Virus record (IMG/VR): IMGVR_UViG_3300034117_001582
Span: 186,001 to 250,000 of that record
DNA length: 64,000 nucleotides
Source of the DNA: a virus
Strand: one strand, 5' to 3'
Shown here: positions 27,740 through 35,934 of the stretch, piece by piece
How the letters are laid out: the number at the start of each line of letters is the position of its first letter
Position numbering within the stretch: position 1 is the stretch's first letter
Translations under genes and position numbers: made by a program
Notes under the pieces: generated by a model
What the model saw: only the letters and a program-made list of their open reading frames with translations
Databases searched by the model: none
What the model was told of the DNA's origin: nothing

Positions 27740-28165
27740 ATGAAGAAAGTATTAAGTGACAGTACCGTGACTGTTAATTACACGGGTAGATTAGAAGATG
27801 GGACAATTTTTGATTCTTCTACGGTTGAGGGTAGAGAACCTATGACCACAAAATTAGGTCAGGGACAACTTATTAAAGGATTTGAAGAAGGTCTTGTTGA
27901 TATGTCTGAGGGCGATAAAAAAACGGTTGAGATTGAAAGTGCCGAAGCGTATGGTGAATATTTGGATTATTTAATTCAGGAAGTTGAAAAATCACAAATG
28001 CCAGGTGAGGTTGAGGTTGGAATGCCACTTCAAGCACAAACAGAAATGGGAGTTGTTCAATTTGTGGTTAAAGAAGTTAAAGGCGAAACTATCGTTTTAG
28101 ATGCTAACCATCCGTTAGCGGGTAAAAAACTTATCTTTGATTTAGAAGTAGTTTCTATCGACTAA
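27740..28165 (+). CDS. SlyD-like FKBP-type peptidyl-prolyl isomerase
   Basis: About 141 residues from Met at 27740; an upstream ATG at 27713 would add nine Lys-rich residues. The FKBP core is clear: VTVNYTGRLEDGTIFDSS near the N-terminus, then GQGQLIKGFEEGLVDMSEGDKKTV. An insert-in-flap region follows (AEAYGEYLDYLIQEV...MPLQAQTEMG), then the FKBP return NHPLAGKKLIFDLEV. This arrangement defines SlyD-type FKBPs, which are folding helpers with prolyl isomerase and chaperone activity. The His-rich metal-binding tail of Escherichia coli SlyD is absent. Host origin is likely; a role in folding virion or injected proteins is inferred. Confidence 0.9.
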   Translation: MKKVLSDSTVTVNYTGRLEDGTIFDSSTVEGREPMTTKLGQGQLIKGFEEGLVDMSEGDKKTVEIESAEAYGEYLDYLIQEVEKSQMPGEVEVGMPLQAQTEMGVVQFVVKEVKGETIVLDANHPLAGKKLIFDLEVVSID

Positions 28166-28167
28166 AA

Positions 28168-28200
28168 AAATAACCCCCTCATTAATTTGGGGGGATTTTA
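28168..28200. terminator. Bidirectional terminator between convergent genes
   Basis: CCCCC (28174-28178) pairs with GGGGGG (28189-28194). It is flanked by A7 on the left and ATTTTA on the right, so it can stop transcription from both sides. The stop codon of the acetyltransferase gene lies in the loop. Confidence 0.8.
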
Positions 28201-28592
28201 TAGTATAGCAGATAATCAACATTATTTCTTCCAAATTCAATAAACCCAAATTTATCGTATAACTTTTTTGCCTTATTATTTATTAAATCGCAGTTTAGGT
28301 ATATGTATTCTATTTTTTGAATTTTACAAAATTTGACAGTTTCATTTAACAAATTAGTACCAAACCCATTTCCTCTGTATTTTTCATATACGTTAAACTT
28401 AAAAACATATATTGAATTTAATATATTGAATGGGACGTTTAATTTACTTTCTAAAATTTCTGACGTGTTAAAATTAATATCTAAAGACGCATCAAAATTA
28501 GTAATAAATAAAGAACCTATTTTTTCAGTGTTGTAAACGTATAGTTCAAGACCACCGTATGAATTAATATTTCCTGATTTACCAAAGTTCAT
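28182..28592 (-). CDS. GNAT-family N-acetyltransferase
   Basis: 136 residues. The acetyl-CoA loop is YEKYRGNGFGTNLLNETVKF (R/Q-x-x-G-x-G/A motif), followed by the beta5-alpha4 pattern IYLNCDLINNKAKKLYDKFGF typical of GNATs. The usual N-terminal strands are present but short. Substrate unknown. No tag, unlike the other GNAT at 29153. It is convergent with the FKBP gene and shares a terminator with it. Confidence 0.85.
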   Translation of the reverse strand: MNFGKSGNINSYGGLELYVYNTEKIGSLFITNFDASLDINFNTSEILESKLNVPFNILNSIYVFKFNVYEKYRGNGFGTNLLNETVKFCKIQKIEYIYLNCDLINNKAKKLYDKFGFIEFGRNNVDYLLYYKIPPN

Positions 28593-28613
28593 ATTTTAAA
28601 AATAATAATCTAT

Positions 28614-28654
28614 TAAAAAAAATAAACCCCCATTGGTAGCGACACTGATGGGGG
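28614..28654 (-). terminator. Intrinsic terminator after the 152-residue gene
   Basis: A CCCCCAT/ATGGGGG stem (28627-28633 with 28648-28654) is followed on the minus strand by TTTATTTTTTTT. A second perfect hairpin, ATATAGC/GCTATAT, sits just upstream at 28659-28676. Confidence 0.8.
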
Positions 28655-28691
28655 TTTTATATAGCCGTTGCTATATCGGTCCTAAGCCGTA

Positions 28692-29150
28692 TCACATATT
28701 ATTTTTAATAATAATCTCTTCTATATCTTCCATTAGTTTATCTGATATGATCACTTCATTCATAGTCACATGAGCATATTCGGTTGAAATAAAATATTTC
28801 ATAAAGTCCATTATCACACCAACGGTTGGTCTTAAGATGTAACTATCTTTTTTAAACCATGATGCTAATTTTTCTGTGGTGGATTCTCCTTTGTAATGGT
28901 CTAAAAATATTTTAACAATAATTGCTAAATACGGTTTTAAATTTCCAGTAATTCCCAAAATTGTTAAATCATAAACCGCGTAATCATAATATTCACCAAC
29001 AGAAATCATTTTTTTATTCCCAATAATTTCAAACGTAAATTCTATTACACCTCTTGGGTTGTCATCGTGAGGGGAAACATAGGTTTCGACTTCAAAACTA
29101 TTTTCTGATGCGATTTTATTAATCTTTAAAATTTCTTTTTCTGTAAACAT
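28692..29150 (-). CDS. Hypothetical protein
   Basis: 152 residues of mixed alpha/beta sequence with many aromatic residues. The opening FTEKEILKINKIASE only loosely resembles the tags. No recognisable motif. It starts 2 nt after the stop of the tagged GNAT gene and ends before a strong terminator, so the two form a bicistronic unit. Confidence 0.7.
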   Translation of the reverse strand: MFTEKEILKINKIASENSFEVETYVSPHDDNPRGVIEFTFEIIGNKKMISVGEYYDYAVYDLTILGITGNLKPYLAIIVKIFLDHYKGESTTEKLASWFKKDSYILRPTVGVIMDFMKYFISTEYAHVTMNEVIISDKLMEDIEEIIIKNNM

Positions 29151-29152
29151 TT

Positions 29153-29617
29153 TTATAATTCAAGATATAACACATCTCTTTCTTCATTTGATTGGTGTTT
29201 TTTATACCCCAACTTATTCATTAATTTTTGAGACCCAACATTATCGTGTCTAACAATGTTAGTAGCATATTTATACCCAAGATTTTTAATTATGTCGTGA
29301 CACTCGTGTTTTAGTTTTTCACCCCAACCCTGTCTTTGGTACGGTTGGTCAATGTCTAAACTATATTGATACACACAATTATCTTGATTAAACATATCAT
29401 TATTGGTTTCCATAAACTTAGTCAAATTAGGACTTAAAGATAACCCATTTTCAAAATCTATAATATTTGTTTCACCGATATGTTTACCATCTGTAGTTAT
29501 GATACATACTATCATACCATTTGGAGATTTAATGTCCCCATAAGTTACTATTTCGTAATCTTTAACACTTTCGTACATTATTGATTTAATTCGGTTTATA
29601 CTCTCATATAGATTCAT
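29153..29617 (-). CDS. GNAT-family N-acetyltransferase with N-terminal tag
   Basis: 154 residues from Met at 29617. That start is chosen because MNLYESINRIKSIMYES matches the MNLQENIxRI tag exactly and GATATTTATATTT directly precedes it; a start at 29632 is possible. The GNAT acetyl-CoA loop reads QPYQRQGWGEKLKHEC, followed by NIVRHDNVGSQKLMNKLGYKK. Acetyltransferases packaged and injected by phages could modify host proteins at entry; that role is inferred. Confidence 0.8.
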   Translation of the reverse strand: MNLYESINRIKSIMYESVKDYEIVTYGDIKSPNGMIVCIITTDGKHIGETNIIDFENGLSLSPNLTKFMETNNDMFNQDNCVYQYSLDIDQPYQRQGWGEKLKHECHDIIKNLGYKYATNIVRHDNVGSQKLMNKLGYKKHQSNEERDVLYLEL

Positions 29618-29649
29618 AAATATAAATATCAAATATCTTAATAAAATAT

Positions 29650-29680
29650 TTTGTTCATTTAGAAAAATGCATTATTTTTG
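29650..29680 (+). promoter_or_regulatory. Bacteroidota-type promoter (TTTG-N19-TATTTTTG)
   Basis: TTTG at 29650-29653 and TATTTTTG at 29673-29680 precede the secreted-protein gene at 29710. The leader ends ATAACCATG, as does that of the CAP gene at 32238. Confidence 0.75.
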
Positions 29681-29709
29681 TATAAATAACTAATCAGCCC
29701 CACATAACC

Positions 29710-30366
29710 ATGAAAACTTTAGTTCTTGTTCTTTTTGTTTTATCTTATCTTTCTTTGAATTCTCAGGTTAATACCGATTCTATTGAATCAATTATGATAC
29801 AATTAATCAGAAAAGATAGGGGGTTAAAAGGGACTACTTATTTATACACATCAGAAAGATGTAAAAAAGTGTCTAAGATTCATTTGGATTATACCATGAA
29901 GTATCTTAACGCAGATATGTACTCGCACAATGAAACAATACCTTTTTACAGTAAAAAGGTTTTACGTTCTCCGTCAGATAGATACTCACTTTTTGATAAA
30001 GATTCCGTAACTATAAAAGTTATGGATGACCTTTATAAAAAAGTAACTCTTTGGTGTTATGACGCAGAAATCATGACAGGTTGCTATGTTACGGATATTA
30101 ATGAACCTAACATCAATAAAATAATTGCTGAAAAATTGTTTATGAAATTTAAAAACTCACCAACACATTATAAGTCAATGGTTCAAAACCCAACTGACGG
30201 TCAAATTTATAGAGGTAATTTCTCAATTAGTTATAAAAAAGAAATGATTAATGGTGTAGAATATTATAGTTTTGACTGCGTTGGTGTTTTTGACGAATCA
30301 AGATACTACCCATCAGAAACAAATCGTTATAAAAAAAGTAAAGAAAGTAATTTTTATTTTGACTAA
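29710..30366 (+). CDS. Secreted protein, divergent CAP-like
   Basis: 218 residues. The signal peptide is MKTLVLVLFVLSYLSLNSQ. The body parallels the CAP/SCP-like protein at 32238. An early helix has YTSERCKKVSKIHLDYTMKYLNAD followed by SHNE (the first CAP His block), and a later SPTHYKSMV segment stands where CAP proteins have W-x-x-SPGHxxNLL. Several usual CAP residues are missing, so it is a divergent relative or decayed copy. It probably acts in the periplasm or outside the cell. No tag; host-type promoter. Confidence 0.7.
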   Translation: MKTLVLVLFVLSYLSLNSQVNTDSIESIMIQLIRKDRGLKGTTYLYTSERCKKVSKIHLDYTMKYLNADMYSHNETIPFYSKKVLRSPSDRYSLFDKDSVTIKVMDDLYKKVTLWCYDAEIMTGCYVTDINEPNINKIIAEKLFMKFKNSPTHYKSMVQNPTDGQIYRGNFSISYKKEMINGVEYYSFDCVGVFDESRYYPSETNRYKKSKESNFYFD

Positions 30367-30370
30367 AAAT

Positions 30371-32137
30371 TTATCTGATTAAATCTGAGTTCATATCCTC
30401 GTCGGCATATTTTTCAAACCTTGGCTCCTTTAAATAATCCACTTTAGGTGGGAATCTTCCACAATATTTAGGGATTGATGCGAACCAATAGTTTTTTAAT
30501 CTTGCATATTTTTTACCTCCGTACGTTATTACTTCATTTGTGTGTGTCGTTAACGGGACTTTGGTCCCGTACGCATTTTCACAAGATTGTCCACCTCTAC
30601 GATCACTCGCACCCATATATGGATCCATAAAGTCGCTGTTAGCGTTCATCAACGAAACAGCATTACCGTAAGAAAAACTATTATCGAACGATACCATATC
30701 GAATGTATTGGTTTTACCTAACTCATCGGTAATAGTTAAACTATTATTATTTACGGTAGCGTTTGACACAAAGTCATCAAACTCTTCAGGAATTTTTAAA
30801 TAATCAACATAATCCATTCTTAAATAAACACCTTTAGTTGCGTTAGTAAAATTACTATTTGGTAATTCCGCAGATATTGCAATTGGACCTAAAGTTTCAT
30901 CTGATTGTTCAAACAATCTCATTTGTCCATTTACCCCCATTTTAATATCAACAGGATTATATTTGGCTTGATATTCTATTTGTCTATTGAATTTTTCTTT
31001 AGTCTTTTCTTTATATTTAATTTCATCGGCAGGATTAATAATTTCTAATTCAGGAGCATTCGCAACTAAAAGCATACTTCGGTATTTTGAACCTCTTTTA
31101 GATTCGCCCTGACCTAGGTAACTTATAGGTGTCATCTCATTTATAGTGATTTTAACTCCTGTTTGTTTTTCTATCTCATCAATTAGTAAAACCGCATAAT
31201 TATGTGCCCTACTTTTTGCTAAGTATAAGTTCATTTTTTCTAATTCTTCTTTTGTTTGTGGATTGTTTTTGTTAGGTCTCCTTACTCCCCCATAATTGTG
31301 GTCAATTACTGTGTAACCTGCAGGTGATTTCCATGTTGGGTTTGCAGAGTCGGCTTGACCTTGTATTGTTACGTTTGTTAAATTTTTTGCACCACCCGCT
31401 TCTATATAGTCTACAAAATCTTTAACAATAATATTAAATTCATTTTTAGCTGAAGGATATTTTTTAAAATCAACATTAACAATATTATCAGGAAATGCTC
31501 TATAATCAGAATTGACCTCAAATTTGTCTAATGTTGGTTTGTCTTTGATAGGTTCTAATTCGGGTTTAGGTTCAGTTCCAGGTTTTTTAACGTTAAACGC
31601 TTCAGAAGTTCCCGCAAAAATATACCCCATACTTTTTCCAACGTTATAAGCATTTGGATATTGTGAGGTACCTAAAAATAATGTTCCTGAATTTTTACCT
31701 AACCAATTTGCCCCTTCTAAATTTTGTTTTACCTCCCTATCATTTGCCCTTTTATTACGTCTTGTATCCCTTCTAGATAAATCACTATTTTTATCTTTAT
31801 TTTTATCAACCACAACTTTTGTATTGTCCATAGCAATATATCCGTCACATTGGACAAGTTTTGGAGTACCATTAGGGTGTGATTCACTAAATAACTTACT
31901 TAAATCAGACGAAGTAAAAATATTCATTTTTTTACCAAATTCGGTTGGTTGGAAATTACCGTCTTCAAAAATACCTATCGGAGTTTGTTCACCGTCTTCA
32001 GCAACATAACAATATTGTTTACGGTCTTTTTTTTCCGTTAACGTTATTTTTGAATAATTTTCTGATAGGGTAACATTACTATCGTAATTAACCATTAGTT
32101 TAAATCTTTTTATATCTTCTAAAAGTCTGTTGTTCAT
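30371..32137 (-). CDS. Tagged protein with OmpA-like segment
   Basis: 588 residues from Met at 32137. That start is chosen because MNNRLLEDIKRFKLMV fits the tag and ATATTTATTA precedes it; the longer frame from 32191 would overlap the divergent promoter. L-S-E and L-T-E sites occur at ~26 and ~34 (VTLSE, ITLTE). A central region reads like an OmpA C-terminal fold: DFKKYPSAKNEFNIIVKDFVDYI, VTIQGQADSA, and NLYLAKSRAHNYAVLLI matching N-x-x-L-S/A-x-x-R-A-x-x-V. OmpA-like domains bind diaminopimelate in peptidoglycan, suggesting cell-wall engagement. The C-terminal half is unrecognised. Confidence 0.65.
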   Translation of the reverse strand: MNNRLLEDIKRFKLMVNYDSNVTLSENYSKITLTEKKDRKQYCYVAEDGEQTPIGIFEDGNFQPTEFGKKMNIFTSSDLSKLFSESHPNGTPKLVQCDGYIAMDNTKVVVDKNKDKNSDLSRRDTRRNKRANDREVKQNLEGANWLGKNSGTLFLGTSQYPNAYNVGKSMGYIFAGTSEAFNVKKPGTEPKPELEPIKDKPTLDKFEVNSDYRAFPDNIVNVDFKKYPSAKNEFNIIVKDFVDYIEAGGAKNLTNVTIQGQADSANPTWKSPAGYTVIDHNYGGVRRPNKNNPQTKEELEKMNLYLAKSRAHNYAVLLIDEIEKQTGVKITINEMTPISYLGQGESKRGSKYRSMLLVANAPELEIINPADEIKYKEKTKEKFNRQIEYQAKYNPVDIKMGVNGQMRLFEQSDETLGPIAISAELPNSNFTNATKGVYLRMDYVDYLKIPEEFDDFVSNATVNNNSLTITDELGKTNTFDMVSFDNSFSYGNAVSLMNANSDFMDPYMGASDRRGGQSCENAYGTKVPLTTHTNEVITYGGKKYARLKNYWFASIPKYCGRFPPKVDYLKEPRFEKYADEDMNSDLIR

Positions 32138-32178
32138 AAATCTTTTTTTAATAAATATAAAATAATTACAAAAAATGT

Positions 32179-32209
32179 TTTGTAGATTCAAAAAAGTGTA
32201 CTATATTTG
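32179..32209 (+). promoter_or_regulatory. Bacteroidota-type promoter (TTTG-N19-TATATTTG) for the CAP gene
   Basis: TTTG at 32179-32182 and TATATTTG at 32202-32209. The leader of about 22 nt ends ATAACCATG. Confidence 0.8.
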
Positions 32210-32237
32210 TAGTATAACCAATTAAAACCATATAACC

Positions 32238-32771
32238 ATGAAAAATTTATCTCTTATTCTTTTTGTTTTTATTTCACAAGTATTATTCTCACAAGTTACT
32301 TACGATGCTAACGATCCGTTTTCAAAAATCACAAAACAAAGTGTGGAATTAGTTACTGGTGCCGATTATGTTACCATGAGTAAAACATTAATGAACGAAA
32401 TAAACACATACCGTTTACAAAATGGTTTACCTAAATTGGCTTATGATGAAAAAATGTTTACATACTCTAAATTGTACGCCGACAGTATGACATCAACAAA
32501 CACTTATAATCACAGTGATTTGAATGGTGGTGAATACAAATTGGAAAATATTAACCTATTGAAAACTGTTGGTACATTTTTATTTTTAGATGAAAAAATG
32601 GTTAAAAGTATTCCAACTACAATCTTAAATTCATGGGAATCTTCTCCAGGTCACAACGCAAACCTTTTGAGTAAAGATGTTACAAAAGTTGGTATTGCAA
32701 TATCATCAGTTGTATATATGAAAAACGGGTTTTACGTTTACGACATAAAAGCGGTAATGGTTGCTAAATAA
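32238..32771 (+). CDS. Secreted CAP (SCP-like) domain protein
   Basis: 177 residues. The signal peptide is MKNLSLILFVFISQVLFSQ. The CAP-superfamily core is intact: MNEINTYRLQNGLPKLAYDE, a helix with YADSMTSTNTYNHSDL, the NINLL segment, and SWESSPGHNANLLSKDVTKVGIA. Bacterial CAP proteins of this type are exported; some bind lipid or peptidoglycan-related ligands and their chemistry is mostly unknown. It is convergent with the 615-residue gene. It shares promoter type, leader and signal-peptide style with the gene at 29710, so the two may be paralogues. Confidence 0.9.
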   Translation: MKNLSLILFVFISQVLFSQVTYDANDPFSKITKQSVELVTGADYVTMSKTLMNEINTYRLQNGLPKLAYDEKMFTYSKLYADSMTSTNTYNHSDLNGGEYKLENINLLKTVGTFLFLDEKMVKSIPTTILNSWESSPGHNANLLSKDVTKVGIAISSVVYMKNGFYVYDIKAVMVAK

Positions 32772-32827
32772 GTAACCATTACCATTTTGGATAATCGGTT
32801 AATCGATCACCACTACGTATAGTCCTT

Positions 32828-34675
32828 TTAACCCCAATTTGGACAATCTGTTGATCGACCACCACTAGGTATAAACCCTCTAGGAAACCTTTTACCAAAT
32901 TTAATCTTACCAATTTTTGGCCAATTAATTTCAATTTTTTTCCTCCTTGCCCAAGTAATTTCACCACTAAAATCACCTGCAGTTGCCATTACGTACTCTC
33001 CTGTTGGTGTTACTGTTGCTAACTCTTCAGGGGCTATTAATTGTATGGATATACCAACCGATGATTTTCTATATCCAGCATAAGTTATTTCATAATCATC
33101 TTTAAGTGATTGGTCATTTGCTCTTGAAGCATAAAACTGTCTTGGTGTTAACTTTTTATTCTTATATGCCGCTTGATATAATGGGCCATAAGATTCAATA
33201 CCATATTTTGTTCCGTAGTTTTCACCACCCATACTTTCCCATTCAGGGCCTTTGTTGGCCTCTGATTGTTTAACTAATGTCATAATTTTATTGGTAATTG
33301 GTTCATCATCTTTGTCAGTCATATCTCCAAGAATACTATTTAAAAGTTCTTTAAACTTTAAATCCATAGCGGTTAATCTTGCATTTGCCAATTTATTATT
33401 GTTTGCCTTACTAAAAAACTTTTTTGTTTTAAACGCGTCTCCAGTACCAAAAGAAGTGTTTACCGCACTGGTTGCAGCATAACTACCAACACCAATACTT
33501 ACAATAGTAACCTTTTCTTTACCATATCGTTTTTGTAAATCAGAAATAAGTAGTTTTACTTTATCTGCAAGACCCTCCATAGCAGTAACGGCATCACTAC
33601 CAATATTTGTCCTATCATCACCAAAAAAGTTATCTGCTTGTTTGTTTTTTGTCGCTTGGTCGGCGTTTTCATCAGGGTATGAAAAATTTATAACTCGTAA
33701 CAATTCAATTGTTGTTTTGGTTCCAACACCGGATTCTTGACCCACAGCCGTTGCCTCTCCCTCAATAAATTCAATATAATCCGCCTCGGCAACAACGCTA
33801 GGTATATTTAATTCAATTAACTTACCTTTTCTAATTCCGTCTCTACTTTCAGGATTTTGCATTTTTTGATTCACCAAATTTTGGATGTCAGTTAATATTT
33901 TAAGTCTTGACGTATCATCGGCTGAAACATCAATATTTAGGGAATATTTTTTGTTCTTTCCCGTTAATATTGATTGAATAAAAGTTTTAGACGTGGTTGC
34001 GTTTATTACGTCTTGGTCCGTATACCCACCTTTAGTGTAAAAACCCAATAATTTAGTATTTGTATTTGGTAGGTCCTTGGTTTTAATAAACTTATCTAAA
34101 GATAAATTAAGGTCCTTTAAATTTTTATCGGATATGTATATTTTTTGAGCGATAGCGGCGGTAATCGATTTAGGTATCATAGCAAGTTGAGCTTTAACCT
34201 TACCATCGATTTCTGAAGTACCATTTAATTGGTCCACAACTTGTGTTTGATATTTATCGGCGTATGCTTTCATTCCCGCATCATCTCCAACAGGCACATA
34301 ATCACCATTCCACACGGCTTCAGCGCCGCGTAATCCATACCAAGGATCTTTACTTACCCATATATAAAGAGACTTTTTAACATCCTCATCAGACATTTTC
34401 TTTTTGTTATTTTTATACCATTCCATAATTGGCATATAAATTTGTAATTTAGAGTACGGTCTTAAGGAGTCCCTTGCAATAACATAATTAATAAATTGGT
34501 CGGTGTTTGCTTCCCAAAAGTCAGTCGTACCACTATTAGACCAATCGTATTTAGAAAGGTCAGGTTCTTTAGTTTCGTCTTCTTCAGTTAAAAATCTTTT
34601 ACCCGCAGCATTATAATGCATTTCAAGTATTTTGGCCTTTTCTTTATGCGATACCTCAAATAAATTTTTTTTCAT
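32828..34675 (-). CDS. Large tagged protein, possibly OmpA-like
   Basis: 615 residues. The N-terminus has KKNLFEVSHKEKAKILEMHY and an L-T-E site in KRFLTEEDE (residues ~27-35). A domain near residues 290-450 contains VTIVSIGVGSYAATSAVNTSFG and NNKLANARLTAMDLKFKELL. These parallel the OmpA-type N-x-x-L-x-x-x-R pattern of the protein at 30371. The C-terminus is basic with a Gly/Arg/Pro tail. It may be a paralogue or partner of that protein; function unknown. GATATTTATTATAA lies upstream of the ATG. Confidence 0.6.
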   Translation of the reverse strand: MKKNLFEVSHKEKAKILEMHYNAAGKRFLTEEDETKEPDLSKYDWSNSGTTDFWEANTDQFINYVIARDSLRPYSKLQIYMPIMEWYKNNKKKMSDEDVKKSLYIWVSKDPWYGLRGAEAVWNGDYVPVGDDAGMKAYADKYQTQVVDQLNGTSEIDGKVKAQLAMIPKSITAAIAQKIYISDKNLKDLNLSLDKFIKTKDLPNTNTKLLGFYTKGGYTDQDVINATTSKTFIQSILTGKNKKYSLNIDVSADDTSRLKILTDIQNLVNQKMQNPESRDGIRKGKLIELNIPSVVAEADYIEFIEGEATAVGQESGVGTKTTIELLRVINFSYPDENADQATKNKQADNFFGDDRTNIGSDAVTAMEGLADKVKLLISDLQKRYGKEKVTIVSIGVGSYAATSAVNTSFGTGDAFKTKKFFSKANNNKLANARLTAMDLKFKELLNSILGDMTDKDDEPITNKIMTLVKQSEANKGPEWESMGGENYGTKYGIESYGPLYQAAYKNKKLTPRQFYASRANDQSLKDDYEITYAGYRKSSVGISIQLIAPEELATVTPTGEYVMATAGDFSGEITWARRKKIEINWPKIGKIKFGKRFPRGFIPSGGRSTDCPNWG

Positions 34676-34699
34676 AATATTAATATTTTATAATAAATA

Positions 34700-34879
34700 T
34701 CACAATCTAGATAAACGATTCATAATATCTCTAACTTTAGATTCTAAAACTCGAATTCTCTGGATTTGTTCTTGATTTAATTCAAAACTTTCACCTTTAA
34801 CGGCGCTAATTTCATTAGATAATTTTGTGTGTTCAAACATCATTTGATTATACACTTGGGCTTTTTGTTCATTTGTCAT
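34700..34879 (-). CDS. Small helical protein (59 residues)
   Basis: The frame from ATG at 34879 to TGA at 34700 gives MTNEQKAQVYNQMMFEHTKL, a middle SNEISAVKGESFEL, and an Arg/Leu-rich end (QIQRIRVLESKVRDIMNRL). The pattern is a coiled-coil-like helical hairpin. GTATTTATAATAT lies 28 nt upstream. Length and composition resemble short coiled-coil helper proteins. Too short for most annotation cut-offs, but coding character and the upstream element support it. Confidence 0.6.
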   Translation of the reverse strand: MTNEQKAQVYNQMMFEHTKLSNEISAVKGESFELNQEQIQRIRVLESKVRDIMNRLSRL

Positions 34880-34907
34880 AAGGTATGGTAGTACATTTGT
34901 AGATATT

Positions 34908-34915
34908 ATAAATAC
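34908..34915 (-). promoter_or_regulatory. Candidate phage late promoter before the 59-residue gene
   Basis: Minus-strand GTATTTATAATA, the consensus form of the element, with 28 nt to the ATG. Confidence 0.45.
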
Positions 34916-34932
34916 TTTATATTCTTGGTTTG

Positions 34933-35910
34933 TTATAATCCTTTTTTATATGTGGTATTAACTCGAGTGTTATCAGGAATATTACCCGCAGGGATATATA
35001 TATCGCCTTTATTATATTGTTGATAATCCGTTTTCATCACCGGTTTCACATCTTTTTCAACTGCGTTGTGATATTTTTTGGTTATGACAGGATACTTCCC
35101 ACCGTCTCCCCACGTTAAATGTGATGATGAAGGATTTCGTGGATTACCATCCTTGTCTATAAACCCAAACCAACTATATTTGGTATTGTTCGTTAAACTT
35201 AAATGAAAATGAGGACCTGATGCCGCACCTGATGGGTTAAGTCTTTCATTTATAAACCCAATTCTATTTCCATACTTACGACTCGACATAATACTAATTA
35301 CCGCTTCTTCAATTTTTTTGTCATTCACGTTATTCATACCGGCTGTTGGTACAACATCTATTGCGTCGCCAGTTTTATGAGCACTATTGTAGGAAAGCTT
35401 GGTATGAAACTTATCATTTCCTCCTGTTATTTCTAAGTCTAATCCGCTTAAATCGCTTATATCTTTAGCCAAATCAATTAATTCTACATTAAAATTAAAT
35501 CCATCAAATAATCCTGAAACAATTTCAGGAACAAATGTATTATAAGCGCTAGGTAAAACGTCTTTAATTTTTTGTAACTGAATATTGTTCACAACGTCAC
35601 CCCAACGGGTTTGATTTTTAGTGGTTGACGCTTTATCTTTTAATTTTAACCCTTTATTCAAGGCATAATTTACAATTTTAATTGAATCTGAAACGTGTTT
35701 ATTTAAAGTAATATCTGTTTTACAACATTTAATACTATTTGTGCCGTCAGGACATGGGCATCTTACCTCTTCATTTAAGACATAAGTATTAATTGTTCCA
35801 GATTTATATTTTATAAAAGTTGAGAAATTTTCAGTAACGATTTTTAAAGTTTCTGTATATTGGTTTTTAATTTCTTCTATTTCTTTTTTTGTTATTAATA
35901 TTTTTTTCAA
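34933..35910 (-). CDS. M15-type peptidoglycan peptidase with N-terminal tag; TTG start
   Basis: 325 residues. The start is TTG at 35910, supported because translation gives KKILITKKEIEEIKNQY, an MKIIITExQY-class tag. Residues ~45-70 hold a Cys cluster (CPCPDGTNSIKCC). The M15/hedgehog-type zinc site is visible as SAHKTGDAIDV (residues ~178-188) and GPHFHLSL (~230). M15 peptidases cut D-Ala-D-Ala or L-Ala-D-Glu bonds in peptidoglycan stems. With the GH19 and NlpC/M23 proteins, this is the third cell-wall enzyme in the window. A virion-associated lysin is the likely role. Confidence 0.8.
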   Translation of the reverse strand: MKKILITKKEIEEIKNQYTETLKIVTENFSTFIKYKSGTINTYVLNEEVRCPCPDGTNSIKCCKTDITLNKHVSDSIKIVNYALNKGLKLKDKASTTKNQTRWGDVVNNIQLQKIKDVLPSAYNTFVPEIVSGLFDGFNFNVELIDLAKDISDLSGLDLEITGGNDKFHTKLSYNSAHKTGDAIDVVPTAGMNNVNDKKIEEAVISIMSSRKYGNRIGFINERLNPSGAASGPHFHLSLTNNTKYSWFGFIDKDGNPRNPSSSHLTWGDGGKYPVITKKYHNAVEKDVKPVMKTDYQQYNKGDIYIPAGNIPDNTRVNTTYKKGL

Positions 35911-35934
35911 AATAAATTATTTTCATTATTTATG

